Positions 1-56,739 of a stretch of 64,000 nt of DNA are shown one piece after another. Numbering within the stretch: the first letter of the stretch is position 1; each line of letters starts with the position of its first letter. Position numbers and translations under genes: made by a program. The DNA is from Cristatella mucedo (taxonomy: Eukaryota > Bryozoa > Phylactolaemata > Cristatellidae): positions 2,159,501 to 2,223,500 of the forward strand of contig WPIO01000039.1 of the NCBI GenBank assembly GCA_009760855.2. Reading direction: 5' to 3'. The notes beneath the pieces are model-generated. The model was not told the origin of the DNA, did no database searches, and saw only the letters and a list, made by a program, of their open reading frames with translations.

Positions 1-2159
1 TCCCTCGAGCAGCTACTGTGCAGCTGCAGTCCAGCCAGGCCTGCCTCGCCGAGACACGCGGACGAAGGCAGCGCAGCTGCAAGCTTGTAGAAAAGCAGCA
101 GTGGAGCTGGCCAGACTTATGCTGGCCTGACCTGGAGTTCTCGGTTGGAGATTTAGCCAGGCAGCTGCTGCTGCTACTGCTGCTGCTGCTGCAGTTGCAA
201 TTTCTCGGCTGCATTATCCAAGAGGCAAGCACCCGGCTGCGGCACGGCCAACGCCTCGCTTTGCCTTGCGGCCGCTTCAAAATTGTCCATCATTGCAGGA
301 GCATGCTTCAAGTGCGTGCACGATTGAAAAAAAAAACTAGGTTTTATCATGCCGGTCTCCCGGAAACCCCAGAAAGGGGCTGCCACCAGCAGCTAGCAGC
401 CCTAAGGCAGGTTGCTCTGGGACCATTTTTGTCTGGAATCAGTCTGATTGTAGCCAGAGCCCGATCCCCATATGACGATAGCCTGGGGTGGCTGGCAGCT
501 CTTCCCCTAATTGAACCTGTGGCAAGCCGTCGTGCTCTCTCTGCCCTGGCTGGTCGGCCATGACAGCTTTACCTCGTTCGGCCCAGTAGGTGTACTTGCT
601 GTGCGCAGACGTCACTCGGCTGTTTAAAGCTGAAGCAAAGCGATCCGAGCATGGACGTTTGATGCATGATGCTTGTGCCCTAGTAGGGGCTGCCGAGGCT
701 TCACCCTCTGCCCTTTGTTCCCTGCCTGCTAGCCTCATTCGTACTTTACTTCATTGCAAATGCTGCCAATCTGAATGAGGTGTGAATTAGTGCCTGCCAG
801 CACGGCAGTAGCTGAATTACCGGTGCTTAACCATTACTGTGTTAACTTTTGCCACCAGGCACTGCTGCACCGTTACCATTTTAACTACTGCCACCAGGCA
901 CTGCTGTGGGCAAGCTGTAAGCATGGCGTTCTGCTGCTGGTCTCTTTCGTAATTGGTTATCTGTCAATGTGCAGATGCTGTTGGATATTGTGTGACACTT
1001 CTCTTGGCTGGCAGCATCCATTTTCCCTAGCTACTGCCACTAGGAGCTTGTGCATGCTTTGTACCGGCAGATTTAAGAATTCGGTATCTGCAGGAATGTT
1101 GTGCCATATGAGTTGCTCGCACATCGCGTAGCTCTCACTTCTCGGTCGACCTAGGTACCATGCGAACTGTTGGAATTTGTGCGTCTAACCATCGCCCTTA
1201 GGTAGGACGTTCGCTGTCATGCACTAGCATTGCTTTCGTGTCAAGGTCACTGGCTCCTGCTGTTTGATTGGGATGTCTTTCCTCCTCCTGCTGCAGCTGT
1301 TAAAGGCAGTGGTAAAGCTGCAACTGATTGTCTAAACAGCTGGCACACAGCACTGCTGATGCACGACCATCGGAGTTGTATCATCGCAGGTGCTACTGGG
1401 AATTGTTCCTGAGACTAGTGTCGGCATGGTTGTACCGACAGGTGCCTTGGAGGCTGCTCCCCCCCCCCTTGCTCGGGCCGACCCGCTTGTAGCTTGCTGG
1501 GCAGCACACAGCCTGGCTGACTCCCGAGCTGCCTTTGCATGGCAGCAAGCCGTTCTAAGCAGGCCAAGCTTTCACTCTGTCGCGCAGGCGGTTGCCCTCG
1601 GCTCTTGCCATTAGAGTGCAAGAAAGCCGACATTCTTACTTTCGTTGATAGTAGCCAATCCTATGCAACAGTTTTTTCTGCCTACATTTCGTGCTGGAAG
1701 TTGAGCAGCTGCAGGCTCCTGAACTGTCGGCCACAGGGTTAGCTGCCAGTAGGCTGCAGATGCTGCCTTGCTGCTGTGCTGCAGTCCCTGTCATTGTTGC
1801 ATGGCTGGCTGCTCTCGGCACCGAGCAGTGTAAACCGTGACTGATTTTGCAGCAGTAGCTGGCCTAAGCTGTGCATAGTTACTCAGGGCAGCCTGACCTC
1901 GGAGTTTATCTGACGATGCACCAGTCGGCCCACTGGAACCCCCTCTCCACTCTATCCACTTGCATGTCGTAGTCGACAGGCTGGACGCTAGGCTTTACTT
2001 GCTACCAACTATCCAGCTACCGGTAGTCAATGTGCTCCTTCAGGGACACTGTGGACTTGAAGCCCCAATGCTTTTTGTTAATGATGCAAAGTCCATAGCC
2101 ATGGAAATGCTACAACAAATGTACGCACCTCACTTTAGAGGTCAACAGTAAATGCACTG
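1..2159. other. Intergenic, no supported gene
   Basis: No recognisable protein or RNA gene. The sequence is rich in CTG/CAG words and has short open frames on both strands, none resembling a known family or showing a convincing exon structure. A motif of about 17 bp (gccaccaggcactgctg) occurs twice near 850 and 889 as an imperfect tandem duplication. Confidence 0.6.
161..193 (+). repeat. Interrupted CTG trinucleotide repeat
   Basis: About ten CTG units broken by one CTA. It makes the leucine-run and glutamine-run frames seen here, which are best read as repeat translation. Confidence 0.85.
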
Positions 2160-2323
2160 TGCCGTGATCGCCCAGGAAGCAAGGCACTTGCTCTGCACGA
2201 CCTTGGTCGTGAGGGTTCGAATCCTTCAGCTGGTGATCCTTTATTGTCAACTGCAAGCGGTGGCAAAAGCCGTTAAGGCTTCTGTCGCTATGCAAATGAG
2301 GCTGTTAAATCAGCTAGATTTTA
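2160..2323 (+). mobile_element. SINE-1 copy (tRNA-derived), diverged
   Basis: Matches the SINE-1 layout seen intact near 25.4, 47.8 and 52.1 kb: a degenerate tRNA-like head, a perfect B-box-like word (ggttcgaatcc near 2216), then the body ending in agccgttaaggcttctgtcgc and a terminal cagctag. Diverged enough to be old. Confidence 0.75.
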
Positions 2324-2324
2324 T

Positions 2325-2830
2325 AACATGCATAGTCTCAAGCACCCATAAGCACACGAATGTCGGTTTGCATGGACAGATCAAATGCTGCGAGGAGCAG
2401 GTGAGTTTTTAGCTTCGTTTGAATGTCGTAAAATCAAGGGGTTGTTGCGATGTCAGTCGGTAGTGATTTACAATAATAAGGCATTTGTGCAGGGACCTAA
2501 GAGAGCTAATTTTTTCTGGGCATTTTACCTATGCGTGGAAACGAAACACAGTTTCATACTTTGGTAACATGAGAACTGGGGTAGGGGGCTACGGGTCCCT
2601 AAAGAATTTGAGGCTGGTTAGAGGCACAGCTAAACGACCTGAATCGGAAGAACAGATAGTACGATGCCTAGCCTTCGAAGGAAGTAGTTCCGATAATGAA
2701 GGCCGGAGCAAGAGAGTGGAGGGATCTAAATGTGAGCAGTTGGACCTTGACTTAGATATGCATGTTTGATGATGAGCTAAGGAAGGTCGGTGAGGCATGC
2801 AGACTTCAGCACTACAAAGCCACAGTCGAA
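2325..2830 (-). mobile_element. LINE 3'-end relic
   Basis: Read on the minus strand this aligns with the end of the reverse-transcriptase ORF and 3' UTR of the LINE at 48.4-49.7 kb and 62.2-62.8 kb. Shared words include ggagcaagagagtgg and ctaaatgtgagcag. It is 5'-truncated and full of stops, so non-functional. Confidence 0.7.
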
Positions 2831-3262
2831 GCTGTTTTGCTGCTAGAACTGCAGTTCATTCTATAGTCAAAGGGAGAAAACTAGGGCTGTACCTAATATT
2901 TGATTTTCACAATCCGACCGAATACGAGTAACTGATCAGCTATTCGGCTGAACAGGAATACTGTACATAACAGGTCTACCGAGAAAATTCCAAATTTAAA
3001 ATGTAAGCAACAATTGCAGTTCCAGCCATAGGGGTAGTGACAGAAAACATTCATCAAGCTGACCGGCTGTCACTCAGCTGTCATCTTGCACCTGTGTTTG
3101 TTTGCCTTCGAATGAATGCTGGGCTAATAGCTCGATTGAAAGGTGCCGACAAACCTCCCCCGGGTTGTGGGATGTGCTAGTCCTTACGAATTTGCGATTT
3201 GTGCAACAAACCCAAAGGGGCTAGTTGCAACTTATGCAACTACCGACGTGCTTCATATGGCT

Positions 3263-3370
3263 CTTGCACACACACAACACACACACTCACTCACACACAG
3301 GCACACACACACACACACACACACACGCGCGCACACGCAGGCGCACGCACGCGCACACGCAAACGCACTC
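3263..3370 (+). repeat. Compound AC-rich repeat
   Basis: CA dinucleotides interrupted by ctcactc, acagg and gcgcgc words. A non-simple portion of about 44 bp recurs almost exactly at 5814-5858. It produces threonine/histidine-rich frames that are not genes. Confidence 0.9.
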
Positions 3371-3389
3371 ATTCACAGAGAGCACTCAA

Positions 3390-3850
3390 AGAAAACTTAA
3401 TCTCATTCTAGGTGTTTCATACATACTGTTAAGGAGGAAGGCCGATAGTTTATTTATAACATATAGCATATCAATTGGTTAGTGATAATATGTACATCGT
3501 TGGCATGCACGGACAATTTTACTGGACACATCAAATGCTGTGAGGAGCAGGTACGTTTTAGCTTCTTTCTAAATGTCAAGTCATGAGATGGCATGACGTC
3601 AAACAGAAGTAAGTTCCAGGCTTTGTGACGAGCATACAAACTATAGGCACAGTCTACAAAGGATGCGAGGTTGATAAGAGGAGGCACGGCGGAATGACTT
3701 GAGTCGGAAGAGTGAGCACCACGTTGCCTATGCCTGATTGGTAAGTAGTTTGGACACGTAGGCCGGAGCAGGAGAATGAAGGGACCTAAAGGTTAACAAC
3801 AAAACCTTGAAGTCGATAGGTAAACACTGCTACTAAAGGCACAGGGGAGT
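3390..3850 (-). mobile_element. LINE 3'-end relic
   Basis: Minus-strand relative of the LINE 3' region: it includes the aacttaatctcattctaggtg hairpin segment, an ORF-end remnant and the ggccggagcaggagaatgaa word also found in the copy at 2325-2830. Degraded. Confidence 0.65.
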
Positions 3851-5756
3851 CTGCAATGTTGTTTCACGTTGAGCAACACAAGAGCTGGTAAACGTCGGTC
3901 GGAGCTCGCGGCTGGTAGCAAGCGCTGGAGCTGCCAGGCAAGCCATCGTGCCCAACGCGATACTTTCTGCCCCAAGCAGGGTCTTCTGGCAGAGAGAGGA
4001 GAGGCAGCCTGTGGTACTCTTGTCTGCCAGCAGGTATTGGCTGCCAGTTGTGTGCTTGGAGTAGCCTGCACCTTGTGTAGTGTAGCTGAGCACCGATGTT
4101 ACTCTAGCTTTTTTAAGGAGCAGGCTTTCGGGAGTGGTTAGGCTTGCATATTCAAGGTCGGTTTCTGGAGGGAGCAATCTTTTTATTATTTTTTTTCTGG
4201 TGGCATTTATTTTTAGATAGACAAGTGGGTCTGCAGACTCTTATGGGTGGCTCACCACTGATTGACAGGCTTGGGGTCTTCCTAAGTGGAAAATAACCGT
4301 TTTCCAGGTGGGCTGAAGAGTTTCGGCTGTGCAGGATCCCAGTCTTTTTTCCAGAAGAGGCCACCTTTGTTTCATCGAGCCCCCATGCCATTGTTGGGGG
4401 GGGGGGTGGAAGGCAAGGAAGTCTGCAGGCAGCTGCACCAGTTGCAGCTTCTTGTCTGTCTGTCTCTGCAGCTGCTGAGAGGCCCACCAGACCAAGAGGA
4501 TTGGTATAAAAAGGCGCTTTCCGGAAGACACCCTAAACATGATCACTGCTGCACGCTTTGGGCGTTGCATTTTCGAGTCGTTTTTTCTCAGGAAGTTAAG
4601 GATTTCTAGGATCATGCAGCTCTGGAATTTCTTGAAAATCAGCCTGTTTAGGCAAGCTCTTTCGGCAGCTGACCGGAGGCATTGCCTGGGTATTAACTGC
4701 ATGCAGCAAGCAGCTGAATGATGTTGAATTTTTAGGATACAAGGATTTGAAATTCAGACATGCCATTCAGGATTGTTCTAGCCCACGGACTGGCCCACAT
4801 TGGCAGTCAAAGGAGCAGCATCTGTTCAATGCGCTGCAAAAGAGCCCCCCCCCCCCCCTCTGTAATCGTGCCCACAAACTCGGCTCATCTACCTGACGAT
4901 CGATCGACTGCGATCACACAAATTTATTTAGATTATTGTTAGCTCACCCCCCCCCCCCCCCGCCAGTTGGCTAGCAGTTAGTCTTACTCTTACCTGTAGC
5001 ATGGCTAAACTTCATTCTGTAAAACTCTAGGCACCGGCGGCTGCAGCTAGGTTGCATCCAGCGCATTTGATTGGAAGCTGTCGATCAGCAAAGAAAGGAA
5101 ATAGGCTGCGTGCAGTCCCCCCATGCCATAGATGCAGTCAGGTGGATTGAGCAGGGCACCACAGCTTTGACAGAGTGAGGCAAAGGGAAAAAGTAGGCAT
5201 GCGCTCGCACTCGGCGCCTGGTGTCTCAGATGGGCTCAATTCTGTGCGATGGGGAGCTGCCGGGGTGTGGGGTGGAATGGGGAATGCCAAGTGAGAGAGA
5301 GTGCTGTGATAGGGGCGCAAAGCAGACTGCAAGGCTTCACTGAAGGCTACTGCCTTGCAGTTATTCTCACAAATCCTTTCATTGACCTGTCTGTCAGCAG
5401 GCTGGCCAACTGTTACTCATTGTGGGAAGGGCTTCCTAAAGAAAGCTCCATTCAGCCTCAGCAATTCGTGCTAAATGCAGCTGCCAAGTTGTTCTTTGAT
5501 CCAAAATAGTCGGTCGCCAAAGAAACTGCAAAGGCTTCGGTTTTATCAGCAGATCCCAAGCCAAATTCTTTCCTTGACCTTTGAGGTCAGCAGTGGCTCA
5601 GCTCCTTCACCTCTAGCTGAACGTTGCTGCAGTTTCAGCCTCCTTATGTCTGTCAGAACTATAAGTTAGCTATCCATAGCTTTCACGCGAAGACTGGTAG
5701 CCACATTAATGCTTGCTCTGCAGGCCCCCACACTGTGCAATGCTCACAGTACTCCA
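3851..5756. other. Intergenic with homopolymer C/G runs
   Basis: No gene recognised. Notable are a G run near 4397-4408, C runs near 4846-4858 and 4947-4962, and short open frames without family resemblance. Confidence 0.55.
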
Positions 5757-5927
5757 TCCAGTGTACACAGCACACACATACGTATGCTAGCACACGTGCG
5801 CCTGCACGTTCGCGCACACACACACAACACACACTCACTCACACACAGGCACACACACACGCACACGCGCATGCTAGCATACGTATACCTGCACGTTCGC
5901 ACATACACACACAACACACACACACTG
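5757..5927 (+). repeat. Compound AC repeat with 87-bp internal duplication
   Basis: CA-rich tract in which an unusual word (atgctagca, then ctgcacgttcgc) occurs at 5784 and again at 5871, giving two units of about 87 bp. Its centre shares about 44 bp with the tract at 3263-3370. Confidence 0.85.
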
Positions 5928-5962
5928 GTATGGCCCTACTGTTCGACTTTGCTACTTAACAG

Positions 5963-5981
5963 CCCCCCCCCCCCCCCCCCG
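5963..5981 (+). repeat. Poly-C run
   Basis: Eighteen or so consecutive C residues. Homopolymers of this length are prone to length error in both biology and sequencing. Confidence 0.9.
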
Positions 5982-6110
5982 TGAAAGAACTATTTGATTA
6001 ATCTTGCAAATGTCACATTTAGGGCAACACTGGTAACTCACTACTGCTTTGAGGCCAGGTGGGCTTTAGTTCGGCTGCCATGCATCTCAGAATCAGTACT
6101 GCTTATCCGT

Positions 6111-6262
6111 TCTAAGAGAATTTAATCTCTATTCAGGAGCTTCACATATGCCACGAGTCTCCAGCCCTCGACTTCGGTCACCAGAGACATTCACTTTGCC
6201 CTTGGTCGAGGTCGAGGCACCTGTAACCACTGGGCCGAAGCATCGCCGTGTGGTGTATGCTG
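6111..6262 (-). mobile_element. SINE-2 copy
   Basis: On the minus strand: a tRNA-like head (cccagtggttacagg), a damaged B box, then catatgtgaagctcctgaat and the agagattaaattctct hairpin typical of SINE-2. Compare the better copy at 57255-57384. Confidence 0.75.
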
Positions 6263-7005
6263 TATGCTGTACTGGGAAAGCTCCTGCAGACATTAGCAAG
6301 TGCATCAAGGTTCTCGACGAGCTTTCGGACGTCGGCGCCTTGCTGCCTTCTGCAGCTGGCTAGACTGAAGTCCTGCCAGCGCTCTGCCCGTGATCACTAC
6401 CGGTGCAGCCCAGGTAGCTAGCACACGTAGTCTTGGTCGTTCTCGACTGCTGTGAACATGCTTCAGTTGACGAATCCACCCGTGTCCTGACCTGCATCTG
6501 CTAGTGTGCGCATGAACTGCCAGGATAGTTGGGCTTGCAAGAAGTCACCATTCATCTCTTTGCCTTCGATAAATTCGGCTTTCTCTCTTGGTTGAGCAAG
6601 CTTATGGAATGTTGTGTTTGCCCCTGCCCTGGTAGTATGGCGTCGCGCGTCTGCAGGACGGGTCCGAGCTACTTTCTGTCTGGCTGAGAATTGCGACTCG
6701 TTATAGCTGGCTGGCCAGTTCGGTCGTGTTTCCCCTGCATGCCATAACTGAGACGTGAGGAATGCTCTATGGACCGTATATTATTCTCTTGGTTTCGAAG
6801 GCTGCACTAATGGGGGGTGGAGCCTGCACATGAGCGACTGCCTGAGTTTTTGCTCGTTTTTCTTTCTGGTTTGCAGGACCGTGCAGGCAGTGCAGTAGTC
6901 ACTTAAGAAGCCCCTCCTTGCCCGGCTTCACACGTATAATGCAAAGCAGTTAGCTTCAGACTGACAGTTGTAGTATCGAGGAATTTGCTAACCACACTAG
7001 GCATG

Positions 7006-7006
<1 letters not shown>
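6263..7006. other. Intergenic, nothing recognised
   Basis: No gene, RNA or clear repeat seen on either strand. Confidence 0.5.
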
Positions 7007-7055
<49 letters not shown>

Positions 7056-7082
7056 AATGTGTGTGTGTGAGTGTGTGTATGT
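7007..7082 (+). repeat. (AC)n / (GT)n inverted microsatellite pair
   Basis: About 46 bp of AC repeat, a short ataaatg spacer, then about 24 bp of GT repeat. The two arms are complementary and could form a hairpin. Confidence 0.9.
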
Positions 7083-7775
7083 GTAAAAAATAGCCTACAT
7101 TTATGTGGTTGCCCAAAGGAAGCATGAATAGTGCCATTCTGCGACTAGTTGGCTATGTCTTGAGGAGGGACGACCTCCTGCTGTTGGCCAATCTCCCGGT
7201 ATTGCTTGGAGGGGCGTCTGGTAATTTTGCTTGGTTATACGTATGAAGAACAGTATCCAGATATTGTAGTCTGCAATGCTTATCGTATGTCTGCTAGGCA
7301 TAGGCACTGGAACAGGAGTGCATAGACCTGGTCCCGGGGCCGCTGGGCTGAGCCTGAGGAGGCAGCAGCAGGGCCGGAGCTAGAGCCTCCCTGACAGCAC
7401 GAAACTCCAGCCTTCCTATGATTGGCTGTCTTCCTCAAGGACAAGGTTTTAGCCCCACGCTAAGATACCGTTGGTCTACCTCCACCGTCTATGGAAAGGA
7501 GGTGGAGGCAGGCCCTCATTCTGCCAGCCCTACCTTTGACCGACCTTCCCGTAAACAAATGGCAATTTTTTTATTGTGGTTCACAATTAGTCCAAAAGAA
7601 TGGTCTCTGAATCAAAATCATCATCTACTGATTCTGAAGTCGTACAAAAATGGCCATGCCAAAGGGTTCTGAAATGAGCATGTATTCTAAGAACCCGATT
7701 TCTCAAAGAAGCCTCCAAACATACTCTTGTCATTTTTGTAATACTGTCCTTGGTAGTGACGTTCAAAATAAAAAT
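7083..7775. other. Intergenic, nothing recognised
   Basis: Short open frames only; no domain resemblance. Confidence 0.5.
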
Positions 7776-7822
7776 ACTAGCTGATTCAACAGCCTCTTTT
7801 GTATAGTAACAGACAAAATGCA
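7776..7822 (-). mobile_element. SINE-1 3'-end fragment
   Basis: Minus-strand copy of the last 45 bp or so of SINE-1, recognised by ctagctgattcaacagcctc followed by a degenerate tgtatagtaacaga. Confidence 0.6.
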
Positions 7823-8245
7823 TTTGAGTGTGAGTAACTTATTGATGCTATATCAATCAATTATGACCATTTAGTATTCTCGTGCTCTGCAGTAGCATAA
7901 GCTAAGACGTTCGTTTGAGGGACCTTTAATATTCCACTTCTTTGGATGCAACTCTCTATTTTTATGTCCACCTAACCCTCACTTGTTCGGGTTTCAGCAC
8001 AATGCATACATGCTGTATGTAGGAACGTAACGTAAGCCCCATGGCTAACAGCCAAACCGGAGAATTTTAAAATATCATTGCCATGACCACTGAGGCCATG
8101 CTTTTGTGGAACAATAGAATATTTTCTATTTATCTTAATCAAGCATGGGGGATAAGAAAACCACACTTTGTACCCAATTACAAAAAAAATCTCTTACCTA
8201 CTGTAATCGACTGCATCGAATGAGTTAATGGTTAACTGATTTAAC

Positions 8246-8400
8246 ATTTATGTAGTAGTGGGAGAGCCTGAATGGCTATCGCTATCGCTTGCATGGGGGA
8301 AGCATAAAATCACCCCTCCCCCTGGTGCAGGACTCGAACCCACGACCTTGGTCGTGAAGAGCAAGCACCTTACCCCTGGGCTAAAACCCAGGGGCTAGCC
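8246..8400 (-). mobile_element. SINE-1-like tRNA-derived element
   Basis: Minus strand: a head with an A-box-like ttagcccaggggt, a B-box-like ggttcgagtcc, the paired cacgacc/ggtcgtg arms, then a diverged body with gatagcgatagcc. The head carries an extra 8-bp inverted repeat (cccctggg and cccagggg, 8375-8396) not seen in the other copies. Confidence 0.75.
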
Positions 8401-8591
8401 ACCTTCTTGGCTTAATTCTAGTTGTGTCCCTGCCAACGGATATGTAAACAAGGCAGCAGCTATCCCTATAGATATCCATTAAGTGATCCTATGATCCGAA
8501 GTACCAGTTGCTGTTTTTGCAGCATGTACTAGCATCTCTGTGTCAGCACAGCTGTACTGGTTTTTTTACTTGCTGCAGGACCAGGCTATCG

Positions 8592-8628
8592 CCTGCTGCT
8601 GCTGCTGCCGCTGCTGCTGCTGCTGCTA
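8592..8628 (+). repeat. CTG/CCG trinucleotide repeat
   Basis: About eleven CTG units with one CCG interruption, in intergenic DNA about 740 bp before the proposed start codon of the sacsin-like gene. Confidence 0.85.
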
Positions 8629-9369
8629 CTTCTCCAGCCGTGACCACAAAAAGCCTTAGCTGGGCTTAGCTGTCATTAGAGTACCACTTGGCTGAGCAGA
8701 AGCTGTAATCGTGACATGAACGTATTTGGTTGCTGTGGTCTGCAATCCGGTAGGATTTGCAGTGGCTGCAAACATGCCGTTATAGCTCAGACATATCTTT
8801 CATGTTACTAGTTCATCGAGGGCAGATCGATAGCCGTGTTATTGATGTAGTCAGCAGCTAACTTCATCTTCGAGTATGTTGTCGAGGATGTTTATGGCAT
8901 TGCAAGTAAAGCTGGCTGCAAATTGCCGAGCACTTCTTTGAGTTATAACTACAAGTTTCTGCTACAAATGCTACTGCCAGCTGAACACTCAAACTCGTAT
9001 ACGTCATAGCAGCCTGGCGAATAGCTGTCCTGCAGGAGCTGGCAACAAAGATAAAAATTAGCTGCTAATATATTGTGTAGTCTTTGGGCCTCATCAATTA
9101 AATAGCCGGCAATTCAAGAACTTAAGAGTGTCTTGCCGATTGCTTTATGATGTCCACGTCGGCCACCACCACTCGATGTGCCGGCTCATCTTTTGAGGTT
9201 GCAGTCATTGTAGTGCTCCATTTACTCCCCCACGGGCATTTGAGTGAACCCACTGCAGAAATGCTGTTGATTTTTCCCGTGTGCTGACCCTGCGTCATTG
9301 TTGTAGCCCTCGACGACTTGGTCCACAGCCGTGCAAACTGCAACGACCGACGAGATTTGTGTGCCAGCT
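8629..9369 (+). promoter_or_regulatory. Upstream region / possible 5' UTR of sacsin-like gene
   Basis: Immediately upstream of the proposed start at 9370. The reading frame of exon 1 is closed by TAG at 9304-9306, and an acceptor-like ccacag ends at 9328. So the start is either ATG 9370 or lies in an upstream exon spliced in here. An AT-rich patch at 9050-9080 is the only TATA-like stretch; no promoter can be called firmly. Confidence 0.35.
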
Positions 9370-54038
<44,669 letters not shown>

Positions 54039-54985
54039 CTCGTTGAACTTCTATAGCTAGCAATCTGGCCTGATTGGCAGCACGAAAGTCGACGCCTCTC
54101 TGCAGGGCTAGTCGGCTGCTAGGGTGCTTCGTGGCAGCTTCGAGTCAGCCAGCAGACTTGCCAACCAATCCAAACCAAGCCAGCCACCGAAGCTAATTCT
54201 GCTAGCTTCCTCGTGGGTCACCCCAGCCTTTGACCCTGCCGGCAGGCTGACGTCGGTGGAGGCATTATGCCCAATGCAGCAGCATCAGCTGCTGCTGCTG
54301 TCAAGGGCCCCTCCTTGCTGGGCAGCCGTCGAACGTGTCGAGCTGCTTCTAGCTGCTTGGCCACCGAGGTGCACCATCGAACAGTGCACTCTGGGCTCTC
54401 CTGTCGGCCTTCTCCATCTCTTTGAGCTGCACCTGGCTGGAGCTGCCTTCAGGGAGCTGGCCGGACTGAAGCTAAAAGGCTGTGATGTGTGCATTCATGT
54501 CATCGTCCATGATCACTGTCTGTGGGGAAGAGAGCTGACTCCCCCCCCCCCTCCCCCAGCCACCCGGGCAGACACTTTATTCTCGAGCTGGTGCCTGCCT
54601 AAGCCGAGTTGATTAGTTGGGCCTGTGCTATTGGTTTCTTTGTGCAGGTAAATGAGCTGGCTTGCTATGCTTACAAACTCGGTTAGTCGGGCACTGCCGA
54701 GGGGTGAAGAAGTCGGTTCTGTCCTTGATGTTGCCATCTTGCAGCCACTCCTTTCCGCAGAACTTGCCTGGGTGGCTGCCTTGCTGGCTGACACGTTCTG
54801 TTCAGCTTCTGCCACCTGGGTGTGAGGGCCAGCTGCTGCAGTCACTTTTCGCATTGAGCTACAGTGCCCTACTCTTGCATGGCTGGGCTTCGAGCTTTCT
54901 ATGTGTGGCAGGATTGTGAACTTCTTTGCAATGTGGCTAGCTCCAACTTTTTGATGAATCAAAATAAAGTGAAGTTCTAGCTTCT
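54039..54985 (+). other. Likely 3' UTR of sacsin-like gene
   Basis: No gene seen. CTG/CAG-rich, with a C run at 54541-54554. Ends at the AATAAA signal. Confidence 0.5.
54963..54968 (+). terminator. Candidate polyadenylation signal AATAAA
   Basis: First clear AATAAA after the stop codon, 925 nt downstream, followed by a GT/T-rich stretch (cggtatgtgactattttt). Confidence 0.6.
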
Positions 54986-54989
54986 ATTG

Positions 54990-56739
54990 AGTTCTCGGTA
55001 TGTGACTATTTTTATCGACTGTGGTCTGCACTTATGCAAGAAGCTAAGCTGACAACAACAAGAATGTGTGATGCCTAGTGGAGACAAAACCGTCCAAGGT
55101 TCTAGATATAGCTGTGGCACTTAAGAATTTGCATTTTTTGCTTTTTGGGAAAATGCCATCTGTTTGACAAGGAAAGTTGAAGGGTCTAGGCGAAAGTATT
55201 GTCTGACATTCAGTGTGCTCATATGCTCTGGAAGGGAAGCAATCGTAAATGTGATGATTGCACCAGCTTTCTTTTTGCTACTTAACATTTGGCACCTATC
55301 TTTGCAAGGGGCTTGTCTCAACCTGTTTACAATTCATGCTAGAGCCGATTGACTTTTTACCAGGCAACTGAAAAGTGACCGAAATCGAAGCGTTTGAAAC
55401 ATCTTATCTGCAGGTGTAGGGGACCTTGAGAACGAATGGCAGTCCGGTCTGTTTGTCACCCCCTCCCCTCTCGGTTGCTCGTGACCTCTGTTATCGCGCC
55501 GGTTCTGCTTTGGCCTTGCTCGGCACACCGGGAGCCGCTTTACCTCGTGCTGGGCTCTGTAGGGCTCTTTGCTGTGGATGCATGGCCTGTTCCTGGTCAA
55601 GCTTATGTAAACCTATCCTTTGCCCTTGCTGAGCCCTCAAGGCTCCGAGGTTACTTGAGCCTCGTGCATTTCTTGAATTAACTGCAAAGCGTATGGACGG
55701 TGTATAGAGTGATTGCTCCCTCTAACATGTTGCTAGGGATGTCGTGATGATGGTTGCACCAGGTGATGATGGTCACAGATTGCTGATTGGACGATTGCTC
55801 CGAACCCCGTGTGGTCTTCCTTTCACCCTTTTCCTATGCTCCTTCCTAAATGAAGCATTTAGGAAGGAATTTAAATGAGGCATTTATGACACCCCTGCAG
55901 GTCGTTTTGAGATGCTTCGAGAATTCTGCCAATGAAATCGCCATGCTCCCATCGTTTGGCATGCAGGGCACCAGCTTTTGCAACCACTAAGTAAGCCATT
56001 ATTGAGTTTCTGCAGTCAGCAGCTGACTGAACGTATCACGTGCTCATATGACTGTTGCCCTAGTGAGTCACCAGACCTCGAGGCTCGGCCGACCACTGCC
56101 GTGTGTGTGTGAGCCGTGCTGCTCGAATGCTTCAATCAGACAAATCATGCATCCGTGCTGCTTGGCCAAGATAGCTTACCCTCCTATTTGGGATGCTCAC
56201 AGCAGAGCTACTAACCTCAGTGCAGGTCAACCAGCTAGTTAGCAGTGACTTGAAAAGTAGTAAGTAGGGTGCCTGTGCCATTGCAGTGGCTTTGGTCTCT
56301 GTGCCAGCAGCTGCCCTGCCATCGAGGCTTGCCGATTACCAGCTTCATAGCCACAATGGCACTTGACAGTTGCCAAGTCCTCAGCAGCCCCAGTGAAAGA
56401 GAGACAGCCCACCAATCTCAGCCTATGAGCTGCAGCTCTCTTAGGAGGTATGGCTACCTGAGGTAATTTGGCTGGTCAGTACTCAGATGAATGGCTAAAT
56501 AAGCAAGGCATCTTGGCATGTCTCATCTCGCAGAGGCCGTCTTCAATCATTGCGAAGAAGGATGGATTTTCTGTGCCAATTGTGGAGTTTTTACCCAAGC
56601 CACCACCTAGGACCATATCACTCCATTTTCTACCACTCAGCAACCCTCGAGCATTGGACTAAGAAGCTGGGTACTTTGCAAGACTGCTTCAGTGACTCGC
56701 TATTTATTTGGCCCACATCAGCCAGTGCAGAATGTTGGA
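54990..56739. other. Intergenic, nothing recognised except a hairpin
   Basis: Short open frames on both strands without family resemblance. Confidence 0.55.
55840..55868. repeat. 13-bp perfect hairpin
   Basis: Arms tccttcctaaatg and catttaggaagga with a 3-nt loop (aag). Confidence 0.92.

Noticed and set aside
18-563. 181-codon frame at the left edge
   Set aside because: Low-complexity CTG translation, no family resemblance, no exon context.
8401-9369. Ubiquitin-like domain exons upstream of exon 1
   Set aside because: No frame in this region resembles a UBL domain; absence outside the window cannot be judged.
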